Shown here in pieces: positions 1 through 8,392 of a DNA stretch of 64,000 nt (positions are counted from its first letter, which is position 1; each line of letters begins with the position of its first letter). Source of the stretch: CBDCRK01 sp965220955 (GTDB lineage Bacteria > Desulfobacterota > Binatia > Bin18 > CBDCRK01); assembly GCA_965220955.1 (NCBI GenBank), contig CBDCRK010000032.1, positions 411,139 to 475,138 on the forward strand. Direction: 5' to 3'. A model generated the notes under the pieces. It worked only from the letters and a program-made list of their open reading frames with translations. It searched no databases and was not told the DNA's origin. Both the position numbers and the translations under genes were made by a program.

Positions 1-1204
1 TGTAGCCATGTTCAATGCTCCAGCCTAAACCCATAACTGACTTCTTAGCATGGGCTGCCTCATAGAGAGCAAGCACAATGTCCATACAGCGTCCCCCTAC
101 GCAGTGGATGTTCACTTGCCAGCCATTGGCCTGTGCCCACTCAATGATTTGCTGCATCTTGTCCTTTGAGGTTACTGGGATGCCGGTAAAGTTAGGCCTA
201 CCCTTGTAGGGCTCACGCAGCATGGCCGCTTCTATGCCACCGTCGCCGATTATTTTTAAGCCATCAAAGTGCAACCAGGTATCGTCCTTCGGCAGCATTG
301 TCTTGAGCTTTTCGAGTTCAGCAAGGTCAGCTTGTATGGGGGTCTTGGGGGAGATCCCAACAAGGTAGCTAATACGCACAGTCAGCAGCCCGCGGTCACG
401 CAGGTCGGTATAAGCCTGAATATCTGATGGGACAGCAAAAGCGTCGCGCACTCCGGTCACTCCCGCGGCGTTCAGCAACCCCATGGCCTCCTTGAGCGCA
501 ACCGTAGTTTCTTGCGGCTTTGGCTGCGGCAGCATGCGCATGATTGCTGCAAAGGCCGGGCGCTCAAGCAGATAGCCAGTAGGCTCCCCGGTCTCCTTAT
601 CACGAATAATGTGCCCGCCTGGTGGGTCGGGCGTATCCTTGGTGATCCCTGCCAATCGCAAGGCATAGCTGTTGACCACCACATTGTGACCACCGCGAGG
701 AATGAAGACAGGATGCTCGGGTGCCGCAGCATCAAGCTCCCAACGAGTGGGAAAGCGGTTTTCCTTGAGCTGGCTCTCATGCCATAGGCTTGAGGCCTGC
801 ACCCATTCACCTTTTGGCGTTGTTTTAGCCCTTTTGCCAATTAAGCTCACCACGTTGGCAATAGATTGGGCATCCCAGAGATCCACTTTTGCTAGATCCA
901 AGGCTAAACGTATAGGGTGGATGTGGGAGTCAATAAGGCCAGGGATAACTGTGTGTCCCTTGAGGTCCACTCTACGAGTGGCCGGCCCAGCTAAGGCCAG
1001 TACTGCCTCATTTGCCCCTACCTTTACGAACTGGTCACCACGGATGGCCACAGCCTCGGCCACACGGTTTACTGCATCTACCGTGTAGATGGTCCCGTTG
1101 TAATAAACCGTGTCGACATTCTCCTGCGCTACCACAGGCCAGGCTACATTCAGCAGCAGACCGCAGACCCATATCAAGATCCCACATCCCTGCCATATCT
1201 TCAT
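1..1204 (-). CDS. Secreted amidohydrolase, YtcJ/amidohydrolase_3 type (3' end outside window)
   Basis: The reading frame runs off the left edge, so about 401 N-terminal residues are visible. The ATG at 1204 is followed by a basic start and a hydrophobic stretch (WQGCGILIWVCGLLLNVAW) ending near VVAQ, which looks like a signal peptide. After it comes the family opening DTVYYNGTIYTVD, then PGLIDSHIHP with the first two metal-binding histidines, and later IGDGGIEAAML and NIHCVGG, which in this family holds another metal-binding histidine. Members hydrolyse C-N bonds in diverse, mostly unknown substrates, with one or two divalent metals. Export is predicted from the signal peptide only. The substrate cannot be told. 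It is the first of five amidohydrolases in the first 18 kb. Confidence 0.85.
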   Translation of the reverse strand, partial: MKIWQGCGILIWVCGLLLNVAWPVVAQENVDTVYYNGTIYTVDAVNRVAEAVAIRGDQFVKVGANEAVLALAGPATRRVDLKGHTVIPGLIDSHIHPIRLALDLAKVDLWDAQSIANVVSLIGKRAKTTPKGEWVQASSLWHESQLKENRFPTRWELDAAAPEHPVFIPRGGHNVVVNSYALRLAGITKDTPDPPGGHIIRDKETGEPTGYLLERPAFAAIMRMLPQPKPQETTVALKEAMGLLNAAGVTGVRDAFAVPSDIQAYTDLRDRGLLTVRISYLVGISPKTPIQADLAELEKLKTMLPKDDTWLHFDGLKIIGDGGIEAAMLREPYKGRPNFTGIPVTSKDKMQQIIEWAQANGWQVNIHCVGGRCMDIVLALYEAAHAKKSVMGLGWSIEHGY

Positions 1205-1607
1205 ACGTAGTTGCCTTACAACGTTACTTTTTCCAAATATTGATGCGTTGATCTTGTTTGAACGTCGCCACCCAACTGTGTCCTCTCAGGTTCATTCTAA
1301 ACCGCAAGCGGGCGGCGGTCAGATGGAACGGTGAGTTAGGCACCATAGCCCTGATTGATGGGCAACGCCTCACTTTTATCTACCTTACTCAGCTTCCCAA
1401 CAACCCAATAAAATCCGCTCCCCTCAGAGTTCTCATAGGCGGTCAGCCGAGCTATCAACCCCTCCCTTCCCGGTGAAAACTCTAATGCCTGTGCACTGTA
1501 GGAGTCGAACGGGCAGTCTTTCCGGTGCCGTCAAAGGACAAGGATCAGGTCCTTCCTCTCCTCGACAACTCTGCCGCTCTTGTACCGCAATATGCTTAAA
1601 GCAGTTG
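1205..1607. other. Intergenic stretch without a supported gene
   Basis: About 400 bases between the partial amidohydrolase and the protease gene. No start-to-stop gene is convincing. On the minus strand a 64-codon frame from about 1549 to 1346 without a start codon (containing YENSEGSGFYWVVGKL) has protein-like composition and could be the end of a decayed gene; the family is not recognised. No hairpin or promoter stands out. Confidence 0.4.
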
Positions 1608-2012
1608 CTATAAGACGGGCAAAGCTCGTTTCAAATCCATTCGCTTAACATGAATCAGTCGATGCCCTAGCATATCAACGGCCGCCTGGGATTGTTCGAG
1701 AATGATGTAGCCTAGCAGCGGCTCATAGATACCATCTTCTGGTTTCATATCTAAGAATAACACTTCATTGTAAATAGAACGGAACCCTTCTATCTGAATC
1801 CTCACAGGACCGCATATTTCACCCTGAACAGTTTCTTGGGTTGCTGTCTCAAGTTCAACGGTTTGGATAGGCCCTAAATCTCCAAGCCGATCCTTCCAAG
1901 CGCTTGGCAAAACCATGTAGGCTGCACCCGTGTCAACCAGGGCATCGCATCTGAGGCTTTTTGATGGATCAGAAGGGTTATCAATTTTCACTGATGCTAT
2001 GATCCGTCCCAT
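1608..2012 (-). CDS. Retropepsin-like (clan AA) aspartic protease family protein
   Basis: A 134-residue protein whose centre reads CDALVDTGAAYMVLP, the D-T-G-A active-site motif of single-domain retropepsin-like aspartic proteases. Those act as dimers, each chain giving one aspartate. The rest is predicted beta-rich (RIIASVKIDNPSD, then VRIQIEGFRSIYNEVLFLDM), as in clan AA. There is no signal peptide. The C-terminal hydrophobic glycine motif is approximated by LLGYIILEQSQAAVD. Such small proteins are common in environmental bacteria and often lie beside toxin-antitoxin-like genes; no partner is evident here. Substrate and role are unknown. Confidence 0.75.
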   Translation of the reverse strand: MGRIIASVKIDNPSDPSKSLRCDALVDTGAAYMVLPSAWKDRLGDLGPIQTVELETATQETVQGEICGPVRIQIEGFRSIYNEVLFLDMKPEDGIYEPLLGYIILEQSQAAVDMLGHRLIHVKRMDLKRALPVL

Positions 2013-2185
2013 TACTTTCTCCTATTTTAGCCAGTTGGCGAATCGGTCCTGGTCATGAATGCGACCAAGTACAACTTAGTAGGCAGCCATACAAATCTCC
2101 TTGTACAGTTATAAAAGGCTTTGGTATGCCCATTAATGCCTTTTCCATAATCTAATAGCCATCTATTGCTTCTAAAATCTCCAAG

Positions 2186-3511
2186 TTATTCAATGGGTTT
2201 CTGTTTTTTTGCCCAGTGAAGCTCAAACTGCCTGGCCCAGGGATCACTCTTTATTGTTGGGGCAACCACTTCCACTGCTTGCAATAGCTCTTTTGGCTGG
2301 TAAACAGTGCCACTGCGCATAACCAGGACAATTTCAGGCCGCTCGGGAATGTGTTCCGTGAGGTCTCCGCGCACGAACACCATGTCCGCAGAGCCCCCTT
2401 TGCGCAATCGACCAAGTTCAGGACGTTGCAAAAAATCTGCAGCATTGGAGGTTGCTGCCCGCAGAGACTGCTTGGGCGACATGCCTGATTCCACCAGCAG
2501 GGACAGTTCCCGCCACAGACTCAAGCCTGGAAGAACGGCTCCACAGGGCGTGTCACTTCCAGCAAGCACCGGCACTTCTCTTTCCAGCAACAGTCCTACA
2601 AATCTCTGTGCTGCCTCCAGAGCGTGTTGCCACTTTGCCGCGGCCAAAGCACTCGCATCTTCGGACTGCCATTCGACAATCTCCGGCGGCATGTGTCGAC
2701 GCTCTTCCGAGGAAGCGCCCTCTGGTGTGCGTACTCTCCATTGACTGTCCCAGTATGCCAGGGTCGGTGTTGCCGTTATCCCCAACTGGCTGACATTATC
2801 AGCCACCTGCTGCTGTTGATCCCATGTACCGGCAAAATCCGGGTCGCCCCAGACCTCGAGCCACCCTGGAGGGTGATCTGGCCAGACATCGGCAAGAATT
2901 CCGTCAAGATGATAAAACTCATCTACTCCTGCTCGGCCCGCAACCAGAACTCCCTTTGCCAGACAATGCATGGATATCTTGCGCCCGCCTTCGTGACTTT
3001 CCCGCGACATCGCCGGAATCCATTGCGGGTCCACCCCAACATACAGTTTGATGCCATCAACACCCGCTGCCAGGGTTTCACGAACGGCGGCTAGAGCCGA
3101 ATCGAGATCCGTACAGACCCGTGCCACTACAGGATGGATTGGTGAAGGCCCATCCACTAGCGGGCCCAGACACAGAATACGGGGCCAGGCCTGTTCCGGC
3201 CATTCCTTCCTGCATTCTAGTATCCACTGTAGTTCATTGCCGGTATCACGGACTGAGGTAACCCCATAAGCAAGAAAAAGAGGCCCTTGCCAGCGCATAA
3301 AGTGGATATGGGTGTCGATCAAGCCGGGAATGATGGTGCAAGCGGGCTGTTGGTACAATGGCACATCCTGCGGCAGAGCAGCAAGCGGCACAACGTCAAC
3401 AACCCTGCCGTTATCGATCCATACGGCATGGTTTTCCAGAAGGTGTTCCCCATCGAAAATTCGCTCGGAGGTATAGGCCATACGGCCGTGAGCGCGCAAA
3501 ACTTCGTCCAT
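2186..3511 (-). CDS. Amidohydrolase, imidazolonepropionase/prolidase-like
   Basis: A 441-residue metal-dependent hydrolase. Visible landmarks are PGLIDTHIHFM (first HxH metal pair, about residues 62-72), GVDGIKLYVG (the lysine at the usual carboxylated position), KISMHCLAKG and FYHLDG (further metal-binding histidines), and LAGSDTPCG (catalytic aspartate). No signal peptide is seen, so it is probably cytoplasmic. It lies upstream of, and on the same strand as, the secreted homologue further left, and is separated by about 150 bases from the FAD oxidoreductase gene that precedes it in the direction of transcription. Family members open cyclic amides, hydrolyse dipeptides or deaminate; the substrate is unknown. 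Confidence 0.85.
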   Translation of the reverse strand: MDEVLRAHGRMAYTSERIFDGEHLLENHAVWIDNGRVVDVVPLAALPQDVPLYQQPACTIIPGLIDTHIHFMRWQGPLFLAYGVTSVRDTGNELQWILECRKEWPEQAWPRILCLGPLVDGPSPIHPVVARVCTDLDSALAAVRETLAAGVDGIKLYVGVDPQWIPAMSRESHEGGRKISMHCLAKGVLVAGRAGVDEFYHLDGILADVWPDHPPGWLEVWGDPDFAGTWDQQQQVADNVSQLGITATPTLAYWDSQWRVRTPEGASSEERRHMPPEIVEWQSEDASALAAAKWQHALEAAQRFVGLLLEREVPVLAGSDTPCGAVLPGLSLWRELSLLVESGMSPKQSLRAATSNAADFLQRPELGRLRKGGSADMVFVRGDLTEHIPERPEIVLVMRSGTVYQPKELLQAVEVVAPTIKSDPWARQFELHWAKKQKPIE

Positions 3512-3659
3512 TTGCAGATCCTTTGTTCCTTTGCTGTTGAACGGCTAAGCTCAGCAATATGCTAATAGCCTGTCTGCTGGAGCGCTTTGTTGTGCGGTTT
3601 TTAACCTGCTATTTTTCCGCCACAGCAATGAGGTGAGCACTTAAGAGAGGGTTGGACAG

Positions 3660-5540
3660 TCAAACTTGCCCCGCCTCTACCATTACCCTGGCAAATGCTG
3701 CGCGACTGGGCATTTTGTCACCCCAGAGGGCGGTGCCGCCTCTCCCAGTACGTGCCAGCCATTCCGCTCGATCTTCGGTTGTAAGAGGTTGGTCTGGCTT
3801 AAACTCCAAGCTGTCGGTGTTGTCACCATAACCGCCGGCCATAACCAACCGTTGAATCGCGGCAAAGTCCGGGCTCCATACCGGTACATCAATGAGCCAG
3901 CAAAGCGGTACGCCTTCACCAACCACCTCTTTTTGCAATGAATGTAATAGGGTTTTATCTTCGCGGATGGCTTGGGGCTTCTTACCCTGTTCCAGAGCAA
4001 ATGCGGCCAGCAGTCCTGCTGCTTCGCCAATGTTCCACTCAACAGGATGTAAGCGATAGCAGCCATTGGTAATGTGGGTTGTGCCAATGTTCTTGCTGGC
4101 AGCGATTAGGTTTTCCACCCGTACTGGGATCAAGGCGCCAAGGGAGATCTGAAACGGCTTGGTCCTTGTACTTGTGCCCACTTCATCTGGGCTTACTTGA
4201 TGGATGTCGATCGGATACCAGCCAACGCCGATGGAGTCGGGGAAATGGACGGCACGCGGTCCGGGCTGGTGAGCAAGGGCGACCTCCTGTTCAATGATGG
4301 TCTTGAGAGCCTTGATCCGCCGGCATTCGCGAATGTATGGATGTTTACTCAGTCCATCGTTGCTACCCATGACATTGGGCCGCAGTAAAAGATGGGCAAA
4401 CCCCGGACTGCCGTGTGGATTAGGTGCATGGGTCTGCAACCAATAGGCGAACCCCAAGCTAACCCGCTTGGCCTCTTGCAGCGCTCGGGCCAAAGTCTCC
4501 GGGGGTTGATCTACCAAGGGCAGGTCGCGGTAGTCATTGCCTGGCCAGTTGAACAGGGTAAGGTCGTGTGCATAATGACTGGGAAACTGCGCTGCCTCGA
4601 CAAGCCGGCGGTATTTCCACAGCGGCCCTTTTGTACCCGGCATGTCCTCGAACACCTGGTACTCCAGCCAGCCGGTGGTTTCACCATAAATCTCGCCGCC
4701 GTGCACATGGATACGCAGACCATAGGGTTGGCGGTCGTGGTAGTAATCATAATGCGTTGGCTTAGAGATGCCATGATTCTCACCCTCGGGCTTCTGTTCG
4801 AGGGCGAATGTATAGGTGCAACTTTGCACACAGTGGGGCTTCGGCTCATACGGCTGAGCATGCGGCTCGGAGGTCTGTTGCACGGATTCTGCGCCAACAA
4901 CATATTCTGTGCCCGTTAGCGGCAGCAGGTCGCCCAGCTCCGTAGCGTCCAAAATGTAGTGAAAGGCCATGCGCAGGGCGCGGCCGTTATCAAGGTTAAG
5001 CGCCTTGATCCAAACAACGCGATCGCCTTCCATCTGTGCCTCGGTTGCCTTGGTGCGCAGAAAAACCTTTAACCGTCCGGCCTCGACCTGCGGTGCCAGC
5101 AATTGGTTGATTGCGTTGACCGCAACAAGGGGCTCAAATGCCAGTCGACTTACCCAGCAACTGCCGGGATTCAAAGGCTCTTTTATGTTCGACTGTTCAA
5201 TCAGCTTGCAATAATGAGCACGGATGTCTTCGCAAAGCTGGTAATAGGACTGTGTGCCGCCAAACGCCTCGATGTGTTCATGCTCGTCCAGGGCCGCAAC
5301 CCCCTGGCTGGTCATCTGTCCACCCAGCCAATCGGTCTCTTCTAGCAGGCAGACATTATGTCCGCGCCGTGCTGCTGCCCACGCGGCCGCAACTCCCCCA
5401 GTACCGCCACCGACCACAAGTATGTCGCAGGACTCGTCACCACTGGTCGCCCCAGGGTCAACCGCCACTATCCCCTGCAAAGGATCGCCTTCCGTGGGAA
5501 CACGTGTTACATCAACCAGCGTGGGTAATTTCCTGTTCAT
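3660..5540 (-). CDS. FAD-dependent oxidoreductase (FAD_oxidored family)
   Basis: A 626-residue flavoprotein. Near residue 40 it has the dinucleotide-binding motif ILVVGGGTGGVAAAWAAA followed by LLEETDWLGGQMTSQG, which is characteristic of the FAD_oxidored (PF12831) group, where a cysteine or serine loop follows the GGQ. Further along come YILDATELGDLLPL, typical of the second FAD-contact segment, and the C-terminal IGEAAGLLAAFAL. There is no signal peptide. The reaction is unknown; relatives oxidise or reduce hydroxyl or amine substrates. It starts a same-strand run with the amidohydrolase downstream, so the two may act on the same compound (inference). Confidence 0.8.
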   Translation of the reverse strand: MNRKLPTLVDVTRVPTEGDPLQGIVAVDPGATSGDESCDILVVGGGTGGVAAAWAAARRGHNVCLLEETDWLGGQMTSQGVAALDEHEHIEAFGGTQSYYQLCEDIRAHYCKLIEQSNIKEPLNPGSCWVSRLAFEPLVAVNAINQLLAPQVEAGRLKVFLRTKATEAQMEGDRVVWIKALNLDNGRALRMAFHYILDATELGDLLPLTGTEYVVGAESVQQTSEPHAQPYEPKPHCVQSCTYTFALEQKPEGENHGISKPTHYDYYHDRQPYGLRIHVHGGEIYGETTGWLEYQVFEDMPGTKGPLWKYRRLVEAAQFPSHYAHDLTLFNWPGNDYRDLPLVDQPPETLARALQEAKRVSLGFAYWLQTHAPNPHGSPGFAHLLLRPNVMGSNDGLSKHPYIRECRRIKALKTIIEQEVALAHQPGPRAVHFPDSIGVGWYPIDIHQVSPDEVGTSTRTKPFQISLGALIPVRVENLIAASKNIGTTHITNGCYRLHPVEWNIGEAAGLLAAFALEQGKKPQAIREDKTLLHSLQKEVVGEGVPLCWLIDVPVWSPDFAAIQRLVMAGGYGDNTDSLEFKPDQPLTTEDRAEWLARTGRGGTALWGDKMPSRAAFARVMVEAGQV

Positions 5541-5626
5541 CTTTGGCTTTCCCTATCGGATTGGAAAGGATTTAATCCACCCTTCAGCATGACAAACAGT
5601 GGTCGTGAGGTCAAATGTTTACCGCC

Positions 5627-5782
5627 CTATACTCGATCAGCGACTTTGTTGGGAGGGTTTTGTTCCCGGGCAACAAGATAAGGTTGCCACTCTTGCGCTC
5701 TTCCAGGATCCTCCATAAAGGCCCAAACATCCTCCAGGGATCTCCGGATGATTACACTTGCCTCTAAGTCCAGTTTGAGCAC
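5627..5782 (-). pseudogene. SRPBCC (START/Bet v1-like) protein, N-terminal stub
   Basis: A GTG at 5782 with a purine-rich upstream region opens 51 codons. These read as the first strand and helices of an SRPBCC protein: LEASVIIRRSLEDVWAFMED, then PGRAQEWQPYL, then a stop at 5627. Complete proteins of this family are about 140-160 residues. The remaining two thirds are missing, and the bases below the stop do not continue the fold in another frame. I read it as a truncated relic. The rest of 5541-5939 holds nothing else I can support. Confidence 0.6.
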
Positions 5783-5939
5783 GTCGATTTCTTGCCTTGT
5801 CCTTGAGGAGGGTTTCCTTGCCTGACCGATAGTCAGGCTACTTCAGTCATTGTCTAGAAACAATAAGGTCGTCTGATCCGACGTCTGACGTCGGGCATGA
5901 GGAGCGCGAACAGAGTGAGCGTCCCTCTCTATGCCGTTG

Positions 5940-6284
5940 TTAGGAGTCTTGGTATAAGCACGCATCTAAAATACCGAGGACCTCATTGAGAACAGCTTGC
6001 GGAGCCTTTTCCACAAACTTGACTTTTCGGCTGGCATACTCGATAGACTTGATCTGCTCAACCATAATGTAGCCGCTGAGGGACGACTGATCGGGGACTT
6101 TCACGTGAAAAGGTATATTCCTACCCGTATGGGTAATAGGGCATACCATGGCTAGGCCGGTGTGCTTGTTGAACAATGTGTTGCTCACGACCAAGGCCGG
6201 ACGCCGCCCTTTTTGTTCATGGCCAGACTGCGGATCAAAGGTTAAGATGACAAAATCCCCCTTTTTCGGGATATAGGATGGCAT
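5940..6284 (-). CDS. mazF: MazF-type endoribonuclease toxin
   Basis: A 114-residue PemK/MazF toxin. The N-terminal FVILTFDPQSGHEQKGRRPA carries the conserved DP-x-x-G-x-E-Q-x-G-x-R-P-A signature with the catalytic arginine, and VCPITHT holds the conserved Ser/Thr strand. The length matches E. coli MazF (111 residues). It cleaves single-stranded RNA at short motifs when free of antitoxin. The start codon follows the antitoxin stop with no gap (TAA then ATG), so the two are translationally coupled. The pair would normally repress its own promoter through the antitoxin. Confidence 0.9.
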   Translation of the reverse strand: MPSYIPKKGDFVILTFDPQSGHEQKGRRPALVVSNTLFNKHTGLAMVCPITHTGRNIPFHVKVPDQSSLSGYIMVEQIKSIEYASRKVKFVEKAPQAVLNEVLGILDACLYQDS

Positions 6285-6533
6285 TTACCATTCTTCCTTC
6301 CCGACCGGACCTCCCCACTCCACTTCTTCAACGTGATAGTCTTTGGGCATCCTTGAAACCAACTCCCTCAAGTCGTATCTACCACGAACTTTTTCGAATG
6401 GTTCGATGATAATTTTCCGGCCTTGCACGGACACCTGAACGGCATCACCAATCTTCAACTGGACATCTTCTAGAAGCGCCTTGGGGAACCGCAGGCCCTG
6501 GCTATTGCCCCATCTTTGCACCTTGGTCACCAT
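6285..6533 (-). CDS. mazE: MazE-type (SpoVT/AbrB-fold) antitoxin
   Basis: The likely start is the ATG at 6533, giving an 82-residue protein that begins MVTKVQRWGNSQGLRFPKA, the classical MazE swapped-hairpin DNA-binding sequence. A longer frame from 6602 would add a 23-residue extension unlike the family. The C-terminal half (YDLRELVSRMPKDYHVEEVE) is acidic, as expected for the segment that wraps and blocks the toxin. It binds and neutralises the toxin encoded immediately downstream and probably represses the operon. Confidence 0.88.
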   Translation of the reverse strand: MVTKVQRWGNSQGLRFPKALLEDVQLKIGDAVQVSVQGRKIIIEPFEKVRGRYDLRELVSRMPKDYHVEEVEWGGPVGKEEW

Positions 6534-6638
6534 ATCTGTCCCTCTCATGAAAACTTGACGTATAGCCGAAGTATATCCCACGAAAAGGCAGAACGCAACC
6601 AAGTTTCGAGGGCAGTCTCTACAGTTTAACGACCAACC

Positions 6639-6728
6639 CTATTTGCGCGTATCAACAACTCGTTTGGCTTCACAATCTGGAAACGCAGCATTGATAGCCT
6701 CCACGGGGTCATAGCCACATGCTTTCAT
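6639..6728 (-). pseudogene. Possible C-terminal gene remnant, family unknown
   Basis: In the 200-base gap between mazE and the next amidohydrolase, a 29-codon frame reads KACGYDPVEAINAAFPDCEA and ends RVVDTRK-stop. The composition is protein-like, but it is too short to assign. It may be the tail of a lost gene. Confidence is low. Confidence 0.2.
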
Positions 6729-6806
6729 TGACATGCGAGTCAGCCTTGGACAGGTTTGGCCATCTGAGTAATGCGCTCATCCTTACAGGATCATCCAGAC
6801 CCTATC

Positions 6807-7925
6807 TCATATGCCGTAGAAATTTCTTGCATTGGTACTAAGGATCTTGTCAACGGACGTAGCCGGTAGAGCCGAGAGCAACTCCCGCGCCTTTTGCATT
6901 GAGTGTACAAATCCCTCCGCGTGCGGATAGTCGGAGCCGGTGAAAAACCGGTCATCCCCAGCAAACTGCACCATCAGCGGAAACATCTTCTCTTCCGGAT
7001 CCCCATTGATCCAGATGTTGCGGGCGAAGTACTCGCTTGCCGACCGCTTCATCTGTGAAGTGTGCCCCATATACTTGTAGCGGTAATCGAGCCGCTCCAG
7101 CCACTCGCCTACCCAACCTACCCTTGCCTCAATGGTCGCCATCCGCAGCCGGGGAAAACGTTCAAAGACCCCATCGTACACTATAGTGGTCAATGCCTGA
7201 CGCGGATCCTGAATGACATTCATGGAGATGTACATAAATCTAGGGTCCCGGTCCTGATACCATTGACTGCCGGTGTAGTGGGGATGCACAACTAGGTGAA
7301 GGCCAATGCTGAGGTCGAGGTCCTGGGCCGCAGCCCATACCGGATCAAAGTCTGAGTGCCCAAGACTCTTACCATCAATGGGAGCTGCCGCTACAAACAT
7401 TGTCCGACACCCTAGCTTGGCCACCCGCTCCATCTCACGCACCGCCATCTGCGGGTCACGTAGCGAGATATGGGCTGCAGGGAAAAGCCGGTCCTTGTGA
7501 GTAGCACAAAGCTCAAACGCCCAGGTGTTGTACGCCCGACAAAGAGCATCGGCCAGGTAAGGATCCTCAACATCTCCTTCCCATAGCAGGCCCAGGGTTG
7601 GATAGATTACCTGGCAATCTATCCCCTCTTCGTCAAGAAAATGCACCCGCTTGTCCATATCCTGCCACTCAGAGCTAAAGGCTAGGTAACGGTCGAAGCT
7701 GCCGATGTCGCGGCCAGCCTCTTTTTGGCCATAGCCAACCGCTATGCCCAGCACCTCCTCAACATCAAGAATCTGCATTAATTTCCCATCGACAAGCATC
7801 CTGCGGATGCCGCTGGCAGGGTCTGTCTCCACACGCATGACCCGCTCCCGGTAGGCCGACTCAGTATAGCGCTCGAATAAATCCAAGGGCTCCATGAAGT
7901 GGCTGTCACCATCAATGATTTTCAT
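6807..7925 (-). CDS. Amidohydrolase_2 (ACMSD-like) metal-dependent hydrolase/decarboxylase
   Basis: A 372-residue TIM-barrel enzyme of the aminocarboxymuconate semialdehyde decarboxylase group. It opens MKIIDGDSHFMEPLDLFE, where the D-x-D-x-H-x-x-E pattern replaces the HxH of other amidohydrolases. Later come LSIGLHLVVHPH (metal-site histidines) and FFTGSDYPHAEG with the conserved aspartate. Family members decarboxylate or hydrolyse aromatic and related acids using Zn or Mn. It is one of three such paralogues here, the others starting at 14816 and ending at 16803; they are clearly diverged, not recent copies. An AAGGAGG-like site precedes the ATG. Confidence 0.87.
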   Translation of the reverse strand: MKIIDGDSHFMEPLDLFERYTESAYRERVMRVETDPASGIRRMLVDGKLMQILDVEEVLGIAVGYGQKEAGRDIGSFDRYLAFSSEWQDMDKRVHFLDEEGIDCQVIYPTLGLLWEGDVEDPYLADALCRAYNTWAFELCATHKDRLFPAAHISLRDPQMAVREMERVAKLGCRTMFVAAAPIDGKSLGHSDFDPVWAAAQDLDLSIGLHLVVHPHYTGSQWYQDRDPRFMYISMNVIQDPRQALTTIVYDGVFERFPRLRMATIEARVGWVGEWLERLDYRYKYMGHTSQMKRSASEYFARNIWINGDPEEKMFPLMVQFAGDDRFFTGSDYPHAEGFVHSMQKARELLSALPATSVDKILSTNARNFYGI

Positions 7926-7970
7926 AAAAGTCCTCCTTTTTCTTCTTCCCGTATTTGAGTCAAAAGTGCC

Positions 7971-8170
7971 CTACCTAAAGTGTGGCATGATTTTCTCGGC
8001 ATAGGCTCGTAATTGCCGGTCCAGTTCTTCCCTATCATGGCCAAAAAGATAGGCACAAAACCTGTTTACTCCCACTCTTTCTAATTCACGCAGCTTTTCC
8101 ACGCAAGCCGCAACACTACCTAAAATACAAAGAAGTTTTTATCCGCAGTGTAAGCGACTCCAAACTCCAT
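7971..8170 (-). pseudogene. LLM-class flavin oxidoreductase, internal-deletion remnant
   Basis: An ATG at 8170 behind an excellent ribosome-binding site (TAAGGAGG) begins MEFGVAYTADKNFFVF and stops after 16 codons. Within a few bases, in another frame, the sequence resumes as CVEKLRELERVGVNRFCAYL and ends AYAEKIMPHFR-stop. The first piece looks like the start, and the second like the C-terminal helix region, of a luciferase-like oxidoreductase of about 330 residues. The natural reading is one gene that lost roughly its middle 270 codons. Two intact paralogues lie at 23.4-25.4 kb. Confidence 0.6.
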
Positions 8171-8185
8171 GATGGGATAGCCTCC

Positions 8186-8350
8186 TTATGGTGATTGTGA
8201 CTCAAACCCTATGAACACCACCTCAAGGTTCCCTGAGCCAATGACCTGCTGGCCTTTTTGCAACATAATGTTATCCTCTGTACACCCTAGCCCCAGAAGC
8301 ACCCCCTGGGTGTTGTGATTGTACCACCGACCAAAAATAGCTACATTACG
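8186..8350 (-). pseudogene. C-terminal remnant of an unassigned gene upstream of the LLM relic
   Basis: A 54-codon frame without a start reads NTQGVLLGLGCTEDNIML and continues to GFESQSP-stop. The GVL-x-GLGC-x-x-N pattern recalls UxaA-type dehydratases, but the match is short. Its stop codon overlaps the ribosome-binding site of the LLM remnant, as expected for two adjacent genes of one former operon. It overlaps the region just upstream of the GST gene on the other strand. Confidence 0.3.
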
Positions 8351-8392
8351 CTAGCGGCTCGATCTACTATCTACATAGGAAGGATGAAAGAA

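Noticed and set aside
1495..1520. TTCGACTC-like T-arm on the minus strand, suggesting a tRNA
   Set aside because: The flanking bases do not form the five-base T stem, and no acceptor or anticodon arm could be drawn.
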